DNA from: Polynucleobacter sp. 73C-SIWE
GTDB lineage: Bacteria > Pseudomonadota > Gammaproteobacteria > Burkholderiales > Burkholderiaceae
Assembly: GCF_018882465.1 (NCBI RefSeq)
Contig: NZ_JACVOK010000001.1
Coordinates: forward strand, 124,001-188,000
DNA: 64,000 bases
Direction: 5' to 3'
Shown here: positions 26,879-37,275 of the stretch, in pieces
Layout of the letters: every line of letters starts with the position of its first letter
Position numbering within the stretch: position 1 is the first letter of the stretch
Translations under genes and position numbers: made by a program
The notes under the pieces: generated by a model
What the model saw: only the letters and a program-made list of their open reading frames with translations
Database searches by the model: none
Told to the model about the DNA's origin: nothing

Positions 26879-27955
26879 TTACCTAAACTCAGGCAAGACC
26901 GCTATTCTAGCAAAAAAATCCTGCCAAGTCAGGGATTTACTAGTTAATTGAGCCTGTTTTTCAGCATTCAGAGCTAATTGAAGCGCAATTCTGGCTCTGG
27001 GGGCAGAAAGAGTACCGGATGCCAAGCATCCTTCTAGATCTTTTTCGGGAATATCACTCAAGGTAGCTCCAGCTCCGGTTCGAGTGGTTCTCACGAGCGC
27101 AACACCCTGTTTTACAGCTGCTATCAGAGAATCCTTCCAGGCATCATGCAAGCCACCCATCCCTGATCCAGCCAGGACTAAGCCCTTGACCCTAGAATTG
27201 AGCCAGATATTAATCGTCTCAGCACGTGCACCCGCATGACTCGTCAAGATCTCAACCCATGGCCATTCATCGCCCTTAGGGATAGGCAAATCTTCCGTCC
27301 AGGCTGCCTGTTTAGCCTTCACACCCCAAAGCCATGAAGGATTAAATAAGCCAACCGAGCTACTAGGAGAGGCTTGAATCGGTGCGTTCAGAGCTGTGCC
27401 ATGTCGTTTAGCTAAATCCATCGCCATGCAGCCCCTGCCATCCATCACTGCATAAATACCACCAGGGCAATTATCCAAAGGGGTTGATGCCCAGCGAATG
27501 GCATCCAATAGGTTAGAAGGACCATCTGCTTGAGCTGCGTTTGATGGCAACATGGCGCCGGTTAAGATCACCCGTTTGCCTAAAATTTGAGCATAATTAC
27601 CGCAGGTAAGCTGTAAAAAGACGCCCGTCTCTTCAATCGTATCTGTTCCATGAGTAATCACTAACCCTAGAACCTCGGTATTAGCAAGGGAAGCCCTAAC
27701 AACTTCGCCAAGATTACTTAATAAGCCCTCCGTCAGGTTCTGGCTGTTGATATTGGCTACTTGCTTAGATACGAGCTTGAGGCTCTTTGGAACTGCAGAT
27801 TCGATATGCGTCAGTAAAGACTCCACCTCCACCTGTCCAGTCTGATATTGCAATGGCTGATCGGCTGGGTTTGGGGCTAAACCAGCAATGGTGCCGCCCA
27901 TTCCCAAAACTAAGATATGGGGTGATTTTTCCAGCGAATTTAGTTTGGAGCTCAT
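26879..27955 (-). CDS. ansA: L-asparaginase
   Basis: Hydrolyses asparagine to aspartate and ammonia. The 358-residue protein of the bacterial asparaginase family shows the first catalytic Thr in [12 protein letters not shown] and the second in [13 protein letters not shown], with the conserved [13 protein letters not shown] and DGPSNLLDA stretches. No signal peptide is visible, favouring a cytoplasmic (type I) enzyme, although the motifs are shared by both types. It is divergent from lexA, with about 60 bases between them. Confidence 0.9.
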   Translation of the reverse strand: MSSKLNSLEKSPHILVLGMGGTIAGLAPNPADQPLQYQTGQVEVESLLTHIESAVPKSLKLVSKQVANINSQNLTEGLLSNLGEVVRASLANTEVLGLVITHGTDTIEETGVFLQLTCGNYAQILGKRVILTGAMLPSNAAQADGPSNLLDAIRWASTPLDNCPGGIYAVMDGRGCMAMDLAKRHGTALNAPIQASPSSSVGLFNPSWLWGVKAKQAAWTEDLPIPKGDEWPWVEILTSHAGARAETINIWLNSRVKGLVLAGSGMGGLHDAWKDSLIAAVKQGVALVRTTRTGAGATLSDIPEKDLEGCLASGTLSAPRARIALQLALNAEKQAQLTSKSLTWQDFFARIAVLPEFR

Positions 27956-27983
27956 TTCTCCATTATCCCCCTAGCAAAAGTGC

Positions 27984-28017
27984 TTGAATTATCAAATAGT
28001 GCTGTATACAATCCCAG
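27984..28017 (+). promoter_or_regulatory. lexA promoter with overlapping SOS box
   Basis: TTGAAT (27984-27989) and TACAAT (28007-28012) are spaced by 17 bases. CTGTATACAATCCCAG (28002-28017) matches the LexA site CTGT-N8-ACAG at seven of eight positions and covers the -10. Transcription would begin near 28019, the A of the lexA ATG. Confidence 0.7.
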
Positions 28018-28018
28018 T

Positions 28019-28738
28019 ATGGACATAAATACAGTCGATTTTCCAGAGGAGCTAACGGCCCTCCCCAAGCTCACTTCACGCCAGAATGAGATTTTGGAAT
28101 TAATCACCAAGGCGATCGATGAGAGCGGTTCACCACCCACTCGCGCAGAAATTGCTACTCAACTCGGCTTTGCATCTGCCAATGCGGCAGAAGAGCACCT
28201 TCGTGCATTAGCAAAAAAAGGGTATATCGAACTAACACCCGGCACATCTCGTGGCATTCGTATTCCGCAGCGTTTTAATCAAACGCATCACACTAATAAA
28301 TACCGCCAGATGTCATTGCCATCGGGCGCATTACAGCAACTCACTCTTCCACTCATTGGACGTGTTGCTGCTGGATCACCAATCATGGCTGTAGAGCATA
28401 TTGAAAAACAAGTTCCTATTGATCCGAGCTTGTTTAGTAAAGGTGCTGACTACTTATTAAAAGTAGTTGGCATGAGCATGCGTGATGCTGGAATTTTAGA
28501 TGGTGACTATTTAGCTGTTCGCAAAACAACAGAGGTTCGCAATGGCGATATCGTGGTTGCCCGTCTCGATGATGAGGTAACCGTGAAGCGCTGGCAACAA
28601 AAGAAAACAGCGAATGGCATGGTGATTGAATTACAAGCCGAGAATCCAGACTTCAAGAACATTCTGGTAGATGGGCGTCAGCCTAACTTTGCTATTGAAG
28701 GCCAAGCCGTTGGCCTCATTCGGGCCGGAGGGTTGTAA
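28019..28738 (+). CDS. lexA: LexA repressor
   Basis: The SOS-response repressor, 239 residues. The winged-helix domain contains [12 protein letters not shown] and [23 protein letters not shown]; the autocleavage site is Ala118-Gly119 (GRVAAGSP), with the catalytic Ser153 (VVGMSMRD) and Lys190 (DEVTVKRW). About 17 extra residues precede the usual N-terminus. The only ATG before the fold is 28019, with no ribosome-binding site and the predicted transcription start at or beside it, so the mRNA may be leaderless. A GTG at 27980 would place the promoter inside the gene. Confidence 0.95.
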   Translation: MDINTVDFPEELTALPKLTSRQNEILELITKAIDESGSPPTRAEIATQLGFASANAAEEHLRALAKKGYIELTPGTSRGIRIPQRFNQTHHTNKYRQMSLPSGALQQLTLPLIGRVAAGSPIMAVEHIEKQVPIDPSLFSKGADYLLKVVGMSMRDAGILDGDYLAVRKTTEVRNGDIVVARLDDEVTVKRWQQKKTANGMVIELQAENPDFKNILVDGRQPNFAIEGQAVGLIRAGGL

Positions 28739-28755
28739 GCCAACCCACATAAAGC

Positions 28756-28782
28756 AAAAGGCCTCCAGTGGAGGCCTTTTTT
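28756..28782. terminator. Bidirectional terminator after lexA
   Basis: AAAAGGCCTCC (28756-28766) and GGAGGCCTTTT (28770-28780) form a perfect 11-bp stem with a 3-base loop and flanking A and T runs. It separates lexA from the convergent lipoprotein gene. Confidence 0.9.
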
Positions 28783-28799
28783 AATCGGCGACTAATTGG

Positions 28800-29261
28800 T
28801 TACTTGCGGCTTGGTGCAACTACGTTTGCATTCTTTGGCGAGGAGGTAATAGTAATAATCGTTTTTGGTCCAGTCAATGAGCCCTCATTTAATTCAACTG
28901 TAGCCGTACGATCACCTTTTGTGAAAACCAAAATACTCGTTTTAGATTTCACTGCACTGACAGTCGTCCATCCTGCACGTGGATACTCAGACTGAAAGAA
29001 AGCATAAATGTCTGTTGGTGTTTGAACGCCAGACAACACTACACGACCTACCCAGTTATCACCACGACCAATGATTAAGGAATCTGCGCCAATAATTTTT
29101 GAGCCTGCTGGTAATGGCATATCACCTAGTAACTGAGTCTGAATTTCCTGAACCTCATTAGCAGTCCCAGTAGGAGAGTCTCCAGAGCTAGCACATGCGC
29201 CCAATAAAGCAGATAAGAACAATGCAAGTGTTCCGACTTTAAGGGCATGAATATTGATCAT
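28800..29261 (-). CDS. Hypothetical lipoprotein
   Basis: A 153-residue exported lipoprotein. A hydrophobic N-terminus ends in the lipobox LLGAC, followed by a Ser/Gly-rich linker. The mature part contains MPLPAGSKI, an FFQSEYPRAGW stretch and a VFTKGDRTATVEL strand. This LPAGS...F...YPxxGW arrangement recurs in small betaproteobacterial envelope lipoproteins without a known role. I do not recognise a characterised family. Confidence 0.75.
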   Translation of the reverse strand: MINIHALKVGTLALFLSALLGACASSGDSPTGTANEVQEIQTQLLGDMPLPAGSKIIGADSLIIGRGDNWVGRVVLSGVQTPTDIYAFFQSEYPRAGWTTVSAVKSKTSILVFTKGDRTATVELNEGSLTGPKTIITITSSPKNANVVAPSRK

Positions 29262-29346
29262 TTTTCGCTTTATGTAGTTAACGAGTATTGCTTACATTAC
29301 TGGAAAGTATTTTAGGGGATGCCCCCATTTCGTCAAGCGAAATTAC

Positions 29347-29420
29347 TGGAGGCGCGTGAGGGAATCGAACCCCCGTACGAAGCTTTGCAGGCTCCTGCCT
29401 AACCACTCGGCCAACGCGCC
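29347..29420 (-). tRNA. tRNA-Cys (GCA)
   Basis: A 74-base cloverleaf on the minus strand with acceptor GGCGCGT/ACGCGCC, anticodon GCA (complement at 29386-29388), T-arm GGTTCGATTCC and encoded CCA. It follows tRNA-Gly; the pgsA, tRNA-Gly, tRNA-Cys order is the same as in E. coli, but I see no tRNA-Leu next to it. Confidence 0.96.
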
Positions 29421-29471
29421 ACAGATACTCAAATCAAAAATGGGAAGCTTTTGAGGGCTTCCCATCGAACT

Positions 29472-29547
29472 TGGAGCGGGAAAGGAGGTTCGAACTCCCG
29501 ACCTATACCTTGGCAAGGTATCGCTCTACCAGCTGAGCTATTCCCGC
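29472..29547 (-). tRNA. tRNA-Gly (GCC)
   Basis: A 76-base cloverleaf on the minus strand: acceptor GCGGGAA/TTCCCGC, D-arm AGCTCAGCTGGTAGAGC, anticodon GCC (complement at 29512-29514), T-loop GTTCGAAC and encoded CCA. Confidence 0.97.
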
Positions 29548-29663
29548 ATAACAGGGCAGTAGTTTAACAAACAATCCCAGAGAAAGCATTATTGGCCTTG
29601 AAAGCCAAAAACAGCCTTATTCAAATACGCTCTAAAACCTTATCTAGCTGGGCTTTTTGAGAT

Positions 29664-30239
29664 TTAATCAATTTTGCCTGCCAGTTGCGGCAAGGCCTTT
29701 TTCATGTAATAGAACATGGACCAAAGCGTTAAAAATGAAGCCACCCAAATTAGCCAAGTGCCGATTCTGGCGCAATCTAACCAACCAAACAAAGTGTCAT
29801 TCAGTAGCAAAAATGGAATTGCGACCAACTGTGCGGTTGTTTTTAATTTTCCAACCATGTGCACAGCAACGCTTTTGCCGGCACCCAATAAAGCCATCCA
29901 CTCTCGCAAAGCAGAGATCGTAATTTCTCGGCCAATAATGATGAGAGCAACCCATACTTGAACGCGATCCATATTCAGCAAGACTAGCAGTGCAGCTGCC
30001 ACAATGAGCTTATCCGCCACTGGATCTAGAAATTGTCCAAAGGCAGATTCTTGATGCATACGTCTGGCTAAAAATCCATCCAGCCAATCTGTGAGCGCAG
30101 CAAATACAAAGATGATGGTTGCAATGACATTCTTCTCAAACGGGGTTAACCAGGCACCAGGCAAATAAAAGATTGCCACCAGCAATGGAATTGCTGCAAC
30201 ACGTAACCAGGTTAGGGCAATGGGAAGATTAAACGGCAT
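29664..30239 (-). CDS. pgsA: CDP-diacylglycerol-glycerol-3-phosphate 3-phosphatidyltransferase
   Basis: An inner-membrane enzyme making phosphatidylglycerophosphate, the first dedicated step to phosphatidylglycerol and cardiolipin. The 191 residues contain the CDP-alcohol phosphotransferase motif as DWLDGFLARR followed by GQFLDPVADK, with all the conserved Asp residues, and about four to five transmembrane segments. It is 34 bases downstream of uvrC, the usual proteobacterial order. Confidence 0.95.
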   Translation of the reverse strand: MPFNLPIALTWLRVAAIPLLVAIFYLPGAWLTPFEKNVIATIIFVFAALTDWLDGFLARRMHQESAFGQFLDPVADKLIVAAALLVLLNMDRVQVWVALIIIGREITISALREWMALLGAGKSVAVHMVGKLKTTAQLVAIPFLLLNDTLFGWLDCARIGTWLIWVASFLTLWSMFYYMKKALPQLAGKID

Positions 30240-30273
30240 ACGTCAAGCATAAACCAAGTGAGAGACTAGTTTA

Positions 30274-32196
30274 TTAATGCAGTTGACGATAAATCTGCTC
30301 AGCAAGAGTGAGTGATACCCCCTCTACACTTGCTATCTCTTCAATACTGGCATTAGCAACACCCTTTAGGCCGCCAAAGCGGGCTAATAGCTTTTGACGT
30401 CTTTTAGCACCAATACCTTCGATTTCTTCCAAACGGGATACGGTTCTTGCCTTGGCTCGTTTAGCACGCATGCCCGTAATTGCGAAACGATGAGCCTCAT
30501 CACGAATCTGGGCAACTAACAATAAAGCAGCACTATCAATACCAAGCTCCAAGGCCGGACGTCCATCAGCAAAGATCAGCGTCTCAAGGCCAACTTTACG
30601 ACCTTCGCCTTTAGCTACGCCCACAATTAAACCCACATCCATGCCGAATTCAGTCAGAACTTGTCTTGCCATCTCGACCTGCCCTTTGCCACCATCAATC
30701 AAAATCACTTGCGGAATTTTATCTACAGGAAGCTCTTGAAAATTGGCATAACGTCTTTGCAGTACCTGGCGCATTGCTGCGTAGTCATCACCCGGCGTAA
30801 TGTCATTGATATTGAAGCGGCGATATTCGCTCGATTGCATTGCATTCTTGGCATATACAACGCACGAAGCTTGAGTGGCCTCACCAGAGGTATGACTAAT
30901 ATCAAAACATTCGATGCGCAATTGCTCAAGACTTTCTATATCAAGCGCCAAAATATCTGCCAACGCACGCGCTCTCGCTAATTGACCGCCAGTCTCTACC
31001 AAGCGCTTCGTTAAAGCAATCTTGGCATTGCCTTCAGCCATTGCCAGCCAATGACGACGCTGACCTTGCGGCTGATGCAAGAAGGTAATTTTTCTACCAG
31101 CCTGCGCATTTAATAACTCATGCAAGTCTTCCGGTGGAGCATCGCTTAGCTTAGAGACATCGTCACTAATGGATTGCAATGCATGGTTTAGCACTAATAC
31201 TGGCGGAATTAAATTCGTTGTTGCACCAGGCTCTGACTCATCAATCTTTTCTTCTAAATAATGTTGTGCAATAAAAGCTTCCAGAATTTCTGGAGGCGAT
31301 GGAAGCTCGCCTGAAGTAGTCCGCAACCCCTTAGGGAAGTAAGCCCTGTCACCCAGGTGACGTCCGCCACGGATCATTGCCAGGTTCACACAAACCATTC
31401 CCTCCATTTGCGCGATAGCAATCACATCTACATCACCCTCACCTTCGGCGACTGTATCCATAGATTGCTGCTGTAAAACACTTGAAAGATCAGTAATGCG
31501 ATCACGTAGTACTGCCGCCATTTCAAATTCCATGGCTTCACTATGGGCGTGCATTTCTATCTCGAGCTCTGATAGCACGCGACTGTGATCACCCTCCAGA
31601 AAGCGCGCTGCTTGAGCCACATCCTGGCCATACTGGTCTACGCTGAGCCTACCAACACAAGGGGCGCTACAGCGATGAATTTGATGCAGTAAACATGGCC
31701 GACTTCGATTCTTAAATACAGAGTCTTCACAGGTACGTAGACGAAATACCTTTTGTAAAATCTGCACACTATTACGCACCGCCCAAGAATTTGGAAACGG
31801 CCCAAAATAATGATTACGTTTATCCACCTTACCTCGATAAGATGCCAACCTTGGGAACTGGTGGCCCGTCAACATTACATAGGGGTAAGACTTATCATCT
31901 CTAAACAATATATTGAATGGCGGAGCCAACTCTTTAATCAGGTTGTTCTCTAGAATGAGGGCTTCGGTTTCGGACCGTGTTACTGTTGTTTCATAGCGGG
32001 CAATTTTGCCCACCATGAGTGCTATACGCGGTGAAAGTTGTTTGCTTTGAAAATAACTGGAGACGCGTTTTTTGAGATTGCGTGCTTTGCCAACATACAG
32101 AATATGCCCCGCTTCATCAAAGAAGCGATACACCCCCGGCAATCCGGGTAGCCGTTTAACGTCTTGCTGAAGGTTTTCAAAAGAAGAATTGCTCAT
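30274..32196 (-). CDS. uvrC: Excinuclease ABC subunit C
   Basis: The nuclease that makes both incisions in nucleotide excision repair with UvrA/UvrB. The 640 residues have an N-terminal GIY-YIG domain ([20 protein letters not shown], 3' incision), a central UVR motif near 210-240, the RNase H-like 5'-incision domain ([23 protein letters not shown]) and a C-terminal helix-hairpin-helix tandem ([21 protein letters not shown]). The start ATG overlaps, in the opposite direction, the start of earP. Confidence 0.97.
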   Translation of the reverse strand: MSNSSFENLQQDVKRLPGLPGVYRFFDEAGHILYVGKARNLKKRVSSYFQSKQLSPRIALMVGKIARYETTVTRSETEALILENNLIKELAPPFNILFRDDKSYPYVMLTGHQFPRLASYRGKVDKRNHYFGPFPNSWAVRNSVQILQKVFRLRTCEDSVFKNRSRPCLLHQIHRCSAPCVGRLSVDQYGQDVAQAARFLEGDHSRVLSELEIEMHAHSEAMEFEMAAVLRDRITDLSSVLQQQSMDTVAEGEGDVDVIAIAQMEGMVCVNLAMIRGGRHLGDRAYFPKGLRTTSGELPSPPEILEAFIAQHYLEEKIDESEPGATTNLIPPVLVLNHALQSISDDVSKLSDAPPEDLHELLNAQAGRKITFLHQPQGQRRHWLAMAEGNAKIALTKRLVETGGQLARARALADILALDIESLEQLRIECFDISHTSGEATQASCVVYAKNAMQSSEYRRFNINDITPGDDYAAMRQVLQRRYANFQELPVDKIPQVILIDGGKGQVEMARQVLTEFGMDVGLIVGVAKGEGRKVGLETLIFADGRPALELGIDSAALLLVAQIRDEAHRFAITGMRAKRAKARTVSRLEEIEGIGAKRRQKLLARFGGLKGVANASIEEIASVEGVSLTLAEQIYRQLH

Positions 32197-33265
32197 GCGT
32201 TGGGATATTTTCTGCCAAATCGTAGATAACTATGGTGATGCTGGTGTTTGCTGGCGTCTAGCCCGAAGCTTATCAAGTCTTCATGGCCAACAAGTCCGTA
32301 TTTTCTGCGATGACTTACCAACCCTTAATTTACTCGCTTCTGGCAGCGATGAAGCGCTGGGACACAAAATTGATATCCAACCCTGGGAGGCTAGCTATAG
32401 CAATGCCCGTCACCCCGTTGAAACACCAGATGTCGTGATTGAAGCCTTTGGCTGTGATTTACCAGAACGTTATCTTGCTGGACTGTTTATTGCCCCAATC
32501 AAACCGATCATCATTAATTTAGAGTATCTCAGTGCTGAACCATGGGTCGCAGAATTTCATGCAAAGGCATCGCCACAATCTCACGGCATTCCTAAGTATT
32601 TTTTCTTCCCAGGATTTCAGGAGGATGCTGGTGGCTTGCTTTTAGATCCTATCCCGCTAGAGGGAGGGCAGGTTGCCCATCTTATTCCCCAGAGCTTAAA
32701 GTCCATCTGGTTAAAACTTCGACCTGGAGCAAAACGGATGAGCGTTTTTTGCTACCCTGGAGCTCCTTTGCGCAAATGGCTTGAGGACTTAGCTGGCATT
32801 GGTGAGAATGTCGATGTACTGTTGACTCATGGCCATGCTGAGCTTCTCAATCTCTATGGTGAAAAAACCATAGCACTACCCTCAAACATACAACTTCTTT
32901 CCATGTCGTTTGTGTCGCAAGATGAATATGACTGGGTATTGTCGCAGTGTGATTTCAATATTGTTCGCGGTGAAGATTCATTTATTCGTGCTCAACTGGC
33001 TGGTAAACCATTTATTTGGCATATCTATCCTCAAGAGGATCGGGCCCATGAAATTAAATTAGCCGCTTTCTTAGATTTATATCTAGATAATGCGAATCAA
33101 GAACTCAGATTGGCCACGATTGCTGCAATGACCTGGGCCATGCCCAGTCAGTGGCTTAAATCACTAGAAACGTGGGATAGCCACTCCAAGGTTTGGCGCG
33201 CCCACATCCTCAAAACACAGGGGGATGGTGGTCTAGCCGCACGCCTAGTGCGCTTTATAGCTTAA
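32195..33265 (+). CDS. earP: EF-P arginine rhamnosyltransferase
   Basis: Transfers rhamnose from dTDP-rhamnose to Arg32 of elongation factor P, enabling rescue of ribosomes stalled at polyproline. The 356 residues show the catalytic Asp region [18 protein letters not shown] (Asp11, Asp15), [17 protein letters not shown] and the nucleotide-sugar motif [23 protein letters not shown], matching Neisseria/Pseudomonas EarP. The ATG at 32195 shares bases with the divergent uvrC ATG; a TTG six bases earlier is a possible alternative. The target gene efp follows. Confidence 0.95.
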   Translation: MRWDIFCQIVDNYGDAGVCWRLARSLSSLHGQQVRIFCDDLPTLNLLASGSDEALGHKIDIQPWEASYSNARHPVETPDVVIEAFGCDLPERYLAGLFIAPIKPIIINLEYLSAEPWVAEFHAKASPQSHGIPKYFFFPGFQEDAGGLLLDPIPLEGGQVAHLIPQSLKSIWLKLRPGAKRMSVFCYPGAPLRKWLEDLAGIGENVDVLLTHGHAELLNLYGEKTIALPSNIQLLSMSFVSQDEYDWVLSQCDFNIVRGEDSFIRAQLAGKPFIWHIYPQEDRAHEIKLAAFLDLYLDNANQELRLATIAAMTWAMPSQWLKSLETWDSHSKVWRAHILKTQGDGGLAARLVRFIA

Positions 33266-33351
33266 GCCCTGCAGTAAAGGCCTGCGGGCGGTTACAATCT
33301 TGTTTTTGATAAAAACCGCAGAAAAATAGCTCTGCACCCAGGAATAGCAAG

Positions 33352-33912
33352 ATGAAAACAGCACAAGAACTCCGCGTTGGTAACGTAGTCATGATCGGCA
33401 CCGATGCCATGGTCGTTTTAAAAGCAGAATACAGCCGCTCAGGCCGCAACTCATCCGTTGTGAAAATGAAATTTAAGAACTTGTTAACCAGCGCGCCCAA
33501 TGAAGGTGTTTATAAGGCTGATGACAAGTTTGATGTTGTGATCCTTGAGAAAAAAGATTGCACCTACTCTTACTTCGCTGATCCTATGTATGTATTCATG
33601 GATGGTGACTACAACCAATACGAAGTTGAAGCTGAGTTCATGGGTGATGCATTGAATTACCTCGAAGAAAGCATGCCTTGTGAAGTAGTGTTCTACGAAG
33701 GCAAGGCGCTATCAGTCGCAATGCCAAACTCACTCGTTCGCGAAATCATTTATACAGAGCCAGCAGTCAAGGGCGATACCAGCTCTGGCAAAGTATTGAA
33801 GAACGCAAAACTGGCTACTGGCTATGAATTGCAGGTTCCTTTGTTCTGTAATACTGGCGACAAGATCGAGATCGATACTCGCACTGGTGAATACCGTAGC
33901 CGCGCTAACTAA
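33352..33912 (+). CDS. efp: Elongation factor P (Arg32 type)
   Basis: A 186-residue, tRNA-shaped translation factor that relieves stalling on proline stretches. Domain I carries the modification loop SRSGRNSS with Arg at residue 32, the residue rhamnosylated by EarP; a Lys would be expected for EpmA-type systems. Domains II and III follow, ending GEYRSRAN. Position 86 bases after earP makes the enzyme-substrate pair explicit. AGGAATAGCAAG precedes the ATG. Confidence 0.97.
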   Translation: MKTAQELRVGNVVMIGTDAMVVLKAEYSRSGRNSSVVKMKFKNLLTSAPNEGVYKADDKFDVVILEKKDCTYSYFADPMYVFMDGDYNQYEVEAEFMGDALNYLEESMPCEVVFYEGKALSVAMPNSLVREIIYTEPAVKGDTSSGKVLKNAKLATGYELQVPLFCNTGDKIEIDTRTGEYRSRAN

Positions 33913-33941
33913 TTAAATACTGAGTATCTCGTTCATTACAC

Positions 33942-33967
33942 AAAAGCCCGGTTCGCCGGGCTTTTTT
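33942..33967 (+). terminator. Intrinsic terminator of efp
   Basis: AAAAGCCCGG (33942-33951) and CCGGGCTTTT (33956-33965) with a TTCG tetraloop, followed by more T. A perfect 10-bp stem. Confidence 0.92.
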
Positions 33968-33999
33968 ATTATTAGATTCAAGGTCATAATGATCGCAAT

Positions 34000-35001
34000 A
34001 TGGATACCAATTTCACACCTAAGGTCGCACCGCTTGAGCTGGACGATATTCCTCGCCTAATTGATTGTGTACGACGTTGTTATGGTGATAGCTATACCAA
34101 TCCAATGATGTATGACCCAGTACAACTAAAAGAGGCAGTACTCGCAAAGTTATTGCACTCTGTCGTTGCCAAGCTCGATGATGGTCAAATTATTGGACAC
34201 TGCGCATTAACTTTTGACGACCATCACAACACGTCTCCGGAGGCGGGGAAGATGATGGTTGACCCCAACTATAGGGGACACCATATTGCAGAATCCATTG
34301 CAAAAGAACGTATTGAGATCGCCAAATCTTTAGGGCTAGCCGGATTTTGGACTGAATGCGTTACGAATCATCCATACAGCCAGCATGAAATGATCGCCTT
34401 TGATGCGAAAGAAACTGGTCTTTTCATTGGGGACGTTCCAGCTAGCTTTTCTATGCAAGGCTTACAAAATTTTAGCGACACCCGAATGTCTTTATTGGCT
34501 TTTTACCTCCTATTAAAAGACCACCCCCATACCATTTACTCTCCTCCTCAACATACTGAACATTTAAAAGACCTGGTTGAAAGTTTGAATATGACTCGTG
34601 ACATTCAGACTTCAAGCACTAAAGGCTCAGGAAGCACAAAGCTAAAGACTAAGACTGATTCTTTGGATCAAACTGCCAATATTAGTATTAGCCATATCGG
34701 AGAGGATTTAATTCCGATGGTTATGGCAGAACTGAAGAAAATTGAAGCTTTAAGCTTGGCTACTGTTTATCTAGATTTGCCCATTGAACAAGACGCAGCT
34801 GCAAGTGCATATTCAGCATTGGAAGAGCTAGGCTTTTTTTGGGGATCTTGGATTCCCAATTACACAGCACATAAAGATATTTTGCGACTACAAAAGATCT
34901 ATCAATCTGTGAATGTAAACGAAATTATTTGTGCTAGAGAGCAAGGCGAAGAGGTAAAGAGGTACGTTATTTCAGAGTGGCAAAAAGTTTCAGGTAAATA
35001 A
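34000..35001 (+). CDS. GNAT-fold acetyltransferase-like protein
   Basis: A 333-residue protein. The N-terminal half (about 10-170) resembles a GNAT acetyltransferase: GQIIGHCALTFDD forms the central strands and GKMMVDPNYRGHHIAESIAKERI is the acetyl-CoA loop (motif A, with R-G-x-x-I instead of the commoner R-G-x-G-I). A Ser/Thr/Lys-rich linker (about 205-225) leads to a second domain ending ALEELGFFWGSW, which looks like a degenerate second GNAT. Substrate unknown. It stands alone between the efp terminator and nagZ, with which it converges. Confidence 0.7.
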   Translation: MDTNFTPKVAPLELDDIPRLIDCVRRCYGDSYTNPMMYDPVQLKEAVLAKLLHSVVAKLDDGQIIGHCALTFDDHHNTSPEAGKMMVDPNYRGHHIAESIAKERIEIAKSLGLAGFWTECVTNHPYSQHEMIAFDAKETGLFIGDVPASFSMQGLQNFSDTRMSLLAFYLLLKDHPHTIYSPPQHTEHLKDLVESLNMTRDIQTSSTKGSGSTKLKTKTDSLDQTANISISHIGEDLIPMVMAELKKIEALSLATVYLDLPIEQDAAASAYSALEELGFFWGSWIPNYTAHKDILRLQKIYQSVNVNEIICAREQGEEVKRYVISEWQKVSGK

Positions 35002-35007
35002 AGCCTA

Positions 35008-36081
35008 CTAAATGAGCTTCATTTGCTTCAACAAGCCTTTAGCATGTTGATACTCCGCTTCACCTTGTAGCTCATCCCAGGATAAAGCGGCTGACTTTGG
35101 TATCAAGCGATTTAGACGCTTAGCAGACTCTGATTGCTTGGTCTTAGTAACTTTGAGCTTTGCCAGTAATTGATCAGCTAAGTCCGGGCGATTACAAATC
35201 AGAACGGCATCACAACCAGCCTCTAGAGCCAACTCAGCACCCTTCACTACAGAACCAGCAACACTCGCACCCTCCATTGAGAGATCATCACTAAAGATTA
35301 CACCCTGAAACCCCAACTCTTGACGCAAGATAGAGTGCAACCAAATCTTAGAAAAGCCTGCGGGATTGCTATCCACCTTCGGATAAATCACATGGGCCGG
35401 CATCACTGCTGTCAAACTGAGATCTAACCACTCATATGGCTTGGCATCATTATTCAGAATTTCAGATAGAGAACGTTCATCTACTGGAATCGCTACATGA
35501 GAATCCGCCTCTGCCCAACCATGACCTGGAAAATGTTTGCCACAGTTAGCCATATCCGCTAAACGTAGACCTTCATTCAAGCTTTTCGCCAAGGCAAACA
35601 CAATTTGGGGATCACGACTAAAGGAACGATCACCAATCACACCGCTACGACCGAAATCCAAATCCAGTACTGGCGTGAAACTAAAGTCCACACCGCATGC
35701 ACGTAACTCGGCAGCTAAAACATAGCCACAGGCAGTAGCAGCCGCCATGGCAAGCGCTGCAGACTCGGCAGCATGAGTTGAATGACTCTTAGCACCCCAT
35801 AGCTCACCTAACTTGCGCATTGCTGGAAGATGGGTAAAGCCATCTGTTTTACAGCGCTGCACCCGACCACCCTCATGATCAATGGAGATCAAAACATCAG
35901 GACGTAACTTTTTAATATCCGCAGTAAGTTTGGTGAGTTGTTTACGGTTGGCAAAGTTTCTACCGAACAGAATGACGCCACCAGTCAAAGGATCAAGGAT
36001 GCGACGACGATCTTCGGCATTTAAGGCCTGGCCAACCACATCCAATGTCACTGGTCCTGGGTTCATAGTGGCTTTACTCAT
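35008..36081 (-). CDS. nagZ: Beta-N-acetylhexosaminidase (glycoside hydrolase 3)
   Basis: A cytosolic enzyme that removes N-acetylglucosamine from anhydromuropeptides in cell-wall recycling. The 357 residues contain GGVILFGRNF, SIDHEGGRVQR, the catalytic loop GKHFPGHGWAEADSH and the nucleophile Asp in VIFSDDLSMEGA, as in short Gram-negative NagZ. The start at 36081 follows AGAGGAAGAG; the frame stays open to 36165 but overlaps acpS. It ends the long minus-strand operon. Confidence 0.94.
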   Translation of the reverse strand: MSKATMNPGPVTLDVVGQALNAEDRRRILDPLTGGVILFGRNFANRKQLTKLTADIKKLRPDVLISIDHEGGRVQRCKTDGFTHLPAMRKLGELWGAKSHSTHAAESAALAMAAATACGYVLAAELRACGVDFSFTPVLDLDFGRSGVIGDRSFSRDPQIVFALAKSLNEGLRLADMANCGKHFPGHGWAEADSHVAIPVDERSLSEILNNDAKPYEWLDLSLTAVMPAHVIYPKVDSNPAGFSKIWLHSILRQELGFQGVIFSDDLSMEGASVAGSVVKGAELALEAGCDAVLICNRPDLADQLLAKLKVTKTKQSESAKRLNRLIPKSAALSWDELQGEAEYQHAKGLLKQMKLI

Positions 36082-36115
36082 CTCTTCCTCTTGATCAATT
36101 CTGTATTTCTGATTA

Positions 36116-36508
36116 TTACTTTTGAGTAACGATGACATGGGCGATCGCCATATCTTGCTCATCACTCACGGTAACGTGTGCTTCCCAATTCTTTTCTTCC
36201 ATAAATTTGGCGAGCGTGCCTAAATACGAGGTTATAGGCTTACCGCTAGGTTCATTTAAGGTTTGCAATGAACGCCACGTCATCGGCATACGCATCCCCA
36301 AACCAATTGCTTTGGAGAACGCCTCTTTAGCGGCAAAGCGGGTTGCTAAGAAGGCAATCCCCCGCTTGTGATTTCTGGCAAGACGATGCTTAAAGACCAA
36401 CATCTCATCTGGCCCCAGAATTCTTTCAGCCAAGCGGCCATTGGTCCGATCATAAGCGGCTTGTAAGCGCTCAATCTGCAGGATATCTGTACCAATACCA
36501 ATGATCAT
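36116..36508 (-). CDS. acpS: Holo-[acyl-carrier-protein] synthase
   Basis: Transfers 4'-phosphopantetheine from CoA to Ser37 of AcpP (45270-45509). The 130 residues carry the metal-binding Asp in [15 protein letters not shown] and the Glu in [13 protein letters not shown]. The gene follows pdxJ closely, an order conserved in proteobacteria. Confidence 0.96.
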   Translation of the reverse strand: MIIGIGTDILQIERLQAAYDRTNGRLAERILGPDEMLVFKHRLARNHKRGIAFLATRFAAKEAFSKAIGLGMRMPMTWRSLQTLNEPSGKPITSYLGTLAKFMEEKNWEAHVTVSDEQDMAIAHVIVTQK

Positions 36509-36522
36509 TTGTAATATTTACT

Positions 36523-37263
36523 TTATGCGTTTTTTCGACCCTGAATCATCAGAGTCTTCATATCAGTAATTGCTTTTTGCCAACCTTTAAATACTGCCTC
36601 AGCAACAATGGCATGACCAATATTCAGCTCAGATAATTCAGTAATAGCAGCGATGGGCATGACATTACCTTCATGCAAGCCATGACCAGCATTCACCCTC
36701 AAGCCAATATGCTTTCCAAATTGTGCTGCTTTACGGATACGCTCTAACTCCTTTATCTGATCTGGACCAGATAAATCCGCATAGCGCCCAGTATGCAATT
36801 CCACTACGGTAGCGCCAACATCCTTTGCGGCTTGTAATTGTTTTTCTTCAGGATCAATAAACAGCGATACCCGAATACCCGCATCTTGCAATTGCTTAGT
36901 AGCTGCTTTCACAGCAGAAAAGTGGCCGATCACATCCAGCCCACCTTCAGTTGTAACCTCTTCCCGTTTCTCGGGGACCAGGCACACATCGTGCGGCTTT
37001 ACTTTGCAAGCGATATTCAACATTTCAGGAGTCACTGCACATTCGAGGTTCATCCGCGTTTTAATGAGCGGGCGCAATGCCAGCAAATCAGCGTCTTTAA
37101 TATGTCGACGATCTTCGCGCAAATGCAGAGTAATTAAATCAGCACCCGCCTCCTCTGCTAGCAGTGCAGCCCTAATCGGATCTGGATAGACTGTCCCACG
37201 GGCGTTGCGCAAGGTGGCGACGTGATCGATATTGATGCCGAGTTCTAGGGCTTGGGTTGTCAT
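36523..37263 (-). CDS. pdxJ: Pyridoxine 5'-phosphate synthase
   Basis: Condenses 1-deoxyxylulose 5-phosphate with aminoacetone 3-phosphate to make pyridoxine 5'-phosphate. The 246-residue TIM-barrel starts [17 protein letters not shown] and has [29 protein letters not shown] and [12 protein letters not shown], all PdxJ signatures. It lies 12 bases after recO. Confidence 0.97.
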   Translation of the reverse strand: MTTQALELGINIDHVATLRNARGTVYPDPIRAALLAEEAGADLITLHLREDRRHIKDADLLALRPLIKTRMNLECAVTPEMLNIACKVKPHDVCLVPEKREEVTTEGGLDVIGHFSAVKAATKQLQDAGIRVSLFIDPEEKQLQAAKDVGATVVELHTGRYADLSGPDQIKELERIRKAAQFGKHIGLRVNAGHGLHEGNVMPIAAITELSELNIGHAIVAEAVFKGWQKAITDMKTLMIQGRKNA

Positions 37264-37275
37264 AACTGTAGATTA

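Noticed and set aside
29262..29346. tRNA-Leu next to tRNA-Cys, as in E. coli
   Set aside because: No cloverleaf or T-arm sequence could be found in the gap between tRNA-Cys and the lipoprotein gene.
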